A DNA stretch of 35,901 nucleotides from UBA9300 sp032260385 (lineage in GTDB: Bacteria; Bacteroidota; Bacteroidia; Bacteroidales; VadinHA17). The DNA lies in the NCBI GenBank assembly GCA_032260385.1, contig JAVVEL010000026.1, positions 1 through 35,901 on the forward strand, read 5' to 3'. The notes under the pieces were generated by a model, which did no database searches, had not been told where the DNA came from, and saw only the letters and a program-made list of their open reading frames with translations. Below are positions 34,621-35,901 of the stretch, piece after piece. Positions within the stretch are counted from its first letter, which is position 1. Each line of letters opens with the position of its first letter. The position numbers were made by a program, and so were the translations under genes.

Positions 34621-35760
34621 TTAACTTTCTGTCACCCCTATTCCCGGGCCCTTGGGCATTATCCAGTGACCGTCATGAAACTGTGCACCCCTGAAGGGGT
34701 CGTTGCTTATGAGGAGGGAACCGTCCAGGTCGAGCCATCTGGCCATGGGCTGTAGCTGCACTGCAGCAGTTATGGCCACGGATGATGCTATCATGCAGCC
34801 AATCATGATATCAAGGTCAAAGGCCTTTGCTATAACTGCCATCCTGTAAGCTTCCATGATCCCGCCTGATTTCATCAGTTTGATATTTATCCCGTCGTAG
34901 GCTTCAGCAAGGGGCAGAATATCTTTTGATGTGTTAACTGCCTCGTCGGCAATAAGAGGCAGGGGAGATCTTTCTTTCAGCCACCTGGTTTCTTCAATCA
35001 TTCTCACCGGCAGAGGTTGTTCCACAAGTTCGACTCCCCTGGCCGCAAGCCATTCGATCATTTTGATAGCTTCTTCTTTGTCTGTCCATCCCTCGTTAAT
35101 ATCTACCCTTATGGGCTTGTCGCTTACCTGCCTTATGGTTTCTATTATTTCCCTGTCGTTTATGTTTGTAAGTTTTACTTTGATAATACTGTAGGGACCG
35201 GCTTCACGGACTTTCTGTTTTACTATTTCAGGCCTGTCAAAACCTATTGAGAAAGAGGTATCAACGTATTTGTCAGGGTCAAGGCCAAATAATTTGTGCA
35301 CGGGGATATTCAGTTTCTTGCCAAGCCAGTCGAAAAGGGCAATGTCGAGTGCTGCTTTTGCAGGTGACACGCCGTCGATTATCTCATTAACCTTTGCCGG
35401 TAATTCTGTGAACCTGAACGGATCGGCCTCGAGGTAAACAGGCATTATTTTTTCCAGCTCCCCGATTGTCCTTTCGGCATTCTGTCCCGCACCGGTCATA
35501 TGAGATGCCTCACCTACGCCGGTAAGCCCGTCTTTTTCGTAATATACAAATACATCCTCCTTATAGTCGGTGCTGCCCCTGCTGATAGTCCAGGTATGTC
35601 CAAGGTTGAGTTTAATTTTCCGGTAGCTTATCCTGGCCCCTGAGCCGCCTGCATCTGTCCATGTCCCTGTCGTGCCCGCATAAATGCCGCTCCATGGCAG
35701 CATAACAGAAGCACCGGCCACACCGGAGAGGGCAAGGAATTTTCGTCTGTTGATTCTCAT
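34621..35760 (-). CDS. Tat-exported dipeptide epimerase, enolase superfamily
   Basis: 379 residues. The N-terminus has a twin-arginine signal (NRRKFLALSGVAGASVMLP), so the folded enzyme is likely exported. The catalytic set of the muconate lactonising/AE-epimerase group is intact: KxK (Lys194, Lys196), metal ligands Asp220, Glu247 and Asp272, and Lys294. The DxD pair Asp344/Asp346 (WLDLDGSLL) is the dipeptide-binding hallmark of L-Ala-D/L-Glu-type epimerases. It probably epimerises peptidoglycan-derived or other dipeptides in the periplasm; exact specificity is unknown. An inverted repeat lies just upstream of the ATG. It is followed by the HD gene. Confidence 0.88.
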   Translation of the reverse strand: MRINRRKFLALSGVAGASVMLPWSGIYAGTTGTWTDAGGSGARISYRKIKLNLGHTWTISRGSTDYKEDVFVYYEKDGLTGVGEASHMTGAGQNAERTIGELEKIMPVYLEADPFRFTELPAKVNEIIDGVSPAKAALDIALFDWLGKKLNIPVHKLFGLDPDKYVDTSFSIGFDRPEIVKQKVREAGPYSIIKVKLTNINDREIIETIRQVSDKPIRVDINEGWTDKEEAIKMIEWLAARGVELVEQPLPVRMIEETRWLKERSPLPLIADEAVNTSKDILPLAEAYDGINIKLMKSGGIMEAYRMAVIAKAFDLDIMIGCMIASSVAITAAVQLQPMARWLDLDGSLLISNDPFRGAQFHDGHWIMPKGPGIGVTES

Positions 35761-35768
35761 GAGATCTG

Positions 35769-35787
35769 ATTTTTACCGTGTAAAAAT
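35769..35787. promoter_or_regulatory. Perfect inverted repeat before the dipeptide epimerase start
   Basis: ATTTTTAC CGT GTAAAAAT: 8-bp perfect arms with a 3-nt spacer, ending 8 nt before the ATG at 35760. Its position over the leader suggests an operator or a translation-controlling hairpin. Confidence 0.45.
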
Positions 35788-35795
35788 ACAAAAAA

Positions 35796-35901
35796 GTAGC
35801 TCTCTTTGTCCTCCTGAGCCAGAGTCCCTTGAAAACCAGGGCTCGGTTGTCGTTTACTCGCTCCCACCAGCCACAATCACTGTCTGCTCGTGAGCTCGCC
35901 T
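35796..35901. other. Unassigned compact GC-richer segment at scaffold end
   Basis: The last 106 bases are clearly richer in G and C than the neighbouring intergenic DNA. They hold short inverted repeats, such as GAGCC at 35816-35820 with GGCTC at 35840-35844, and GCTC/GAGC near 35886. No tRNA T-loop motif is present and no protein family is recognisable in either direction. It may be a dispersed repeat that ended the assembly. Confidence 0.35.

Noticed and set aside
35800..35880. Possible tRNA-Ser (CTTGAAAACCAG resembles a TGA anticodon loop)
   Set aside because: No acceptor stem, T-loop motif or CCA end could be fitted on either strand.

Overview
The window looks like a scaffold from an anaerobic or facultatively anaerobic member of the Bacteroidota, probably Bacteroidales or Marinilabiliales. 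The evidence is the gene set: a phylum-typical SDR mannonate oxidoreductase, DUF3127, DUF4954, stand-alone MnmD, many lipoproteins and a long surface protein with HYR/Ig-like repeats. Several gene starts are also preceded by the Bacteroides-type -7 box TAnnTTTG. The scaffold starts inside an exact repeat, has a 98-base N gap and ends in an unassigned compact element, so it is likely a draft or metagenome assembly. No tRNA, rRNA, insertion sequence or CRISPR array was seen.

Layout. 1-671 (-): N-terminal part of a secreted repeat protein. 1172-1819 (+): small outer-membrane beta-barrel protein. 1995-4205 (-): GH172/DUF2961 lipoprotein with a 42-bp minisatellite in its signal region. 4443-9526 (+): a tight five-gene operon of heterodisulfide-reductase-like subunits (HdrC, HdrB, a short QmoA-like HdrA, a second HdrC, and an HdrE-HdrD membrane fusion). 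9879-11248 (+): lipoprotein overlapping a D-mannonate oxidoreductase. 11315-14784 (-): PurL, whose N-terminus is lost in the gap. 14950-16980 (-): M3 metallopeptidase. 17165-18157 (+): PAS-HTH regulator. 18346-22182 (+): DUF4954 beta-helix protein plus GlmS. 22238-24073 (-): DUF3127, FKBP lipoprotein and MnmD. 24048-31484 (-): glucuronate isomerase downstream of a heavy-metal RND efflux operon (TolC, CzcA/CusA-like pump, adaptor, small His/Cys protein). 31676-33712 (+): transketolase. 33807-35760 (-): HD phosphohydrolase and a Tat-exported dipeptide epimerase.

How the genes fit together. The Hdr-like operon is the most notable system. Its chain of iron-sulfur and flavin subunits ends in a membrane cytochrome-b-like protein, which suggests exchange of electrons between a cytoplasmic thiol/disulfide or other redox partner and the menaquinone pool. 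No sulfate-reduction, methanogenesis or electron-bifurcation genes lie nearby, so the substrate is unknown. The uronate enzymes UxaC and the SDR oxidoreductase are consecutive pathway steps but sit 13 kb apart in different transcription units. GlmS is coupled to DUF4954 with a 3-nt gap, which points to a role for DUF4954 in amino-sugar metabolism. The metal efflux operon has His/Asp/Glu-rich repeats in its adaptor and a small metal-ligand-rich first gene.
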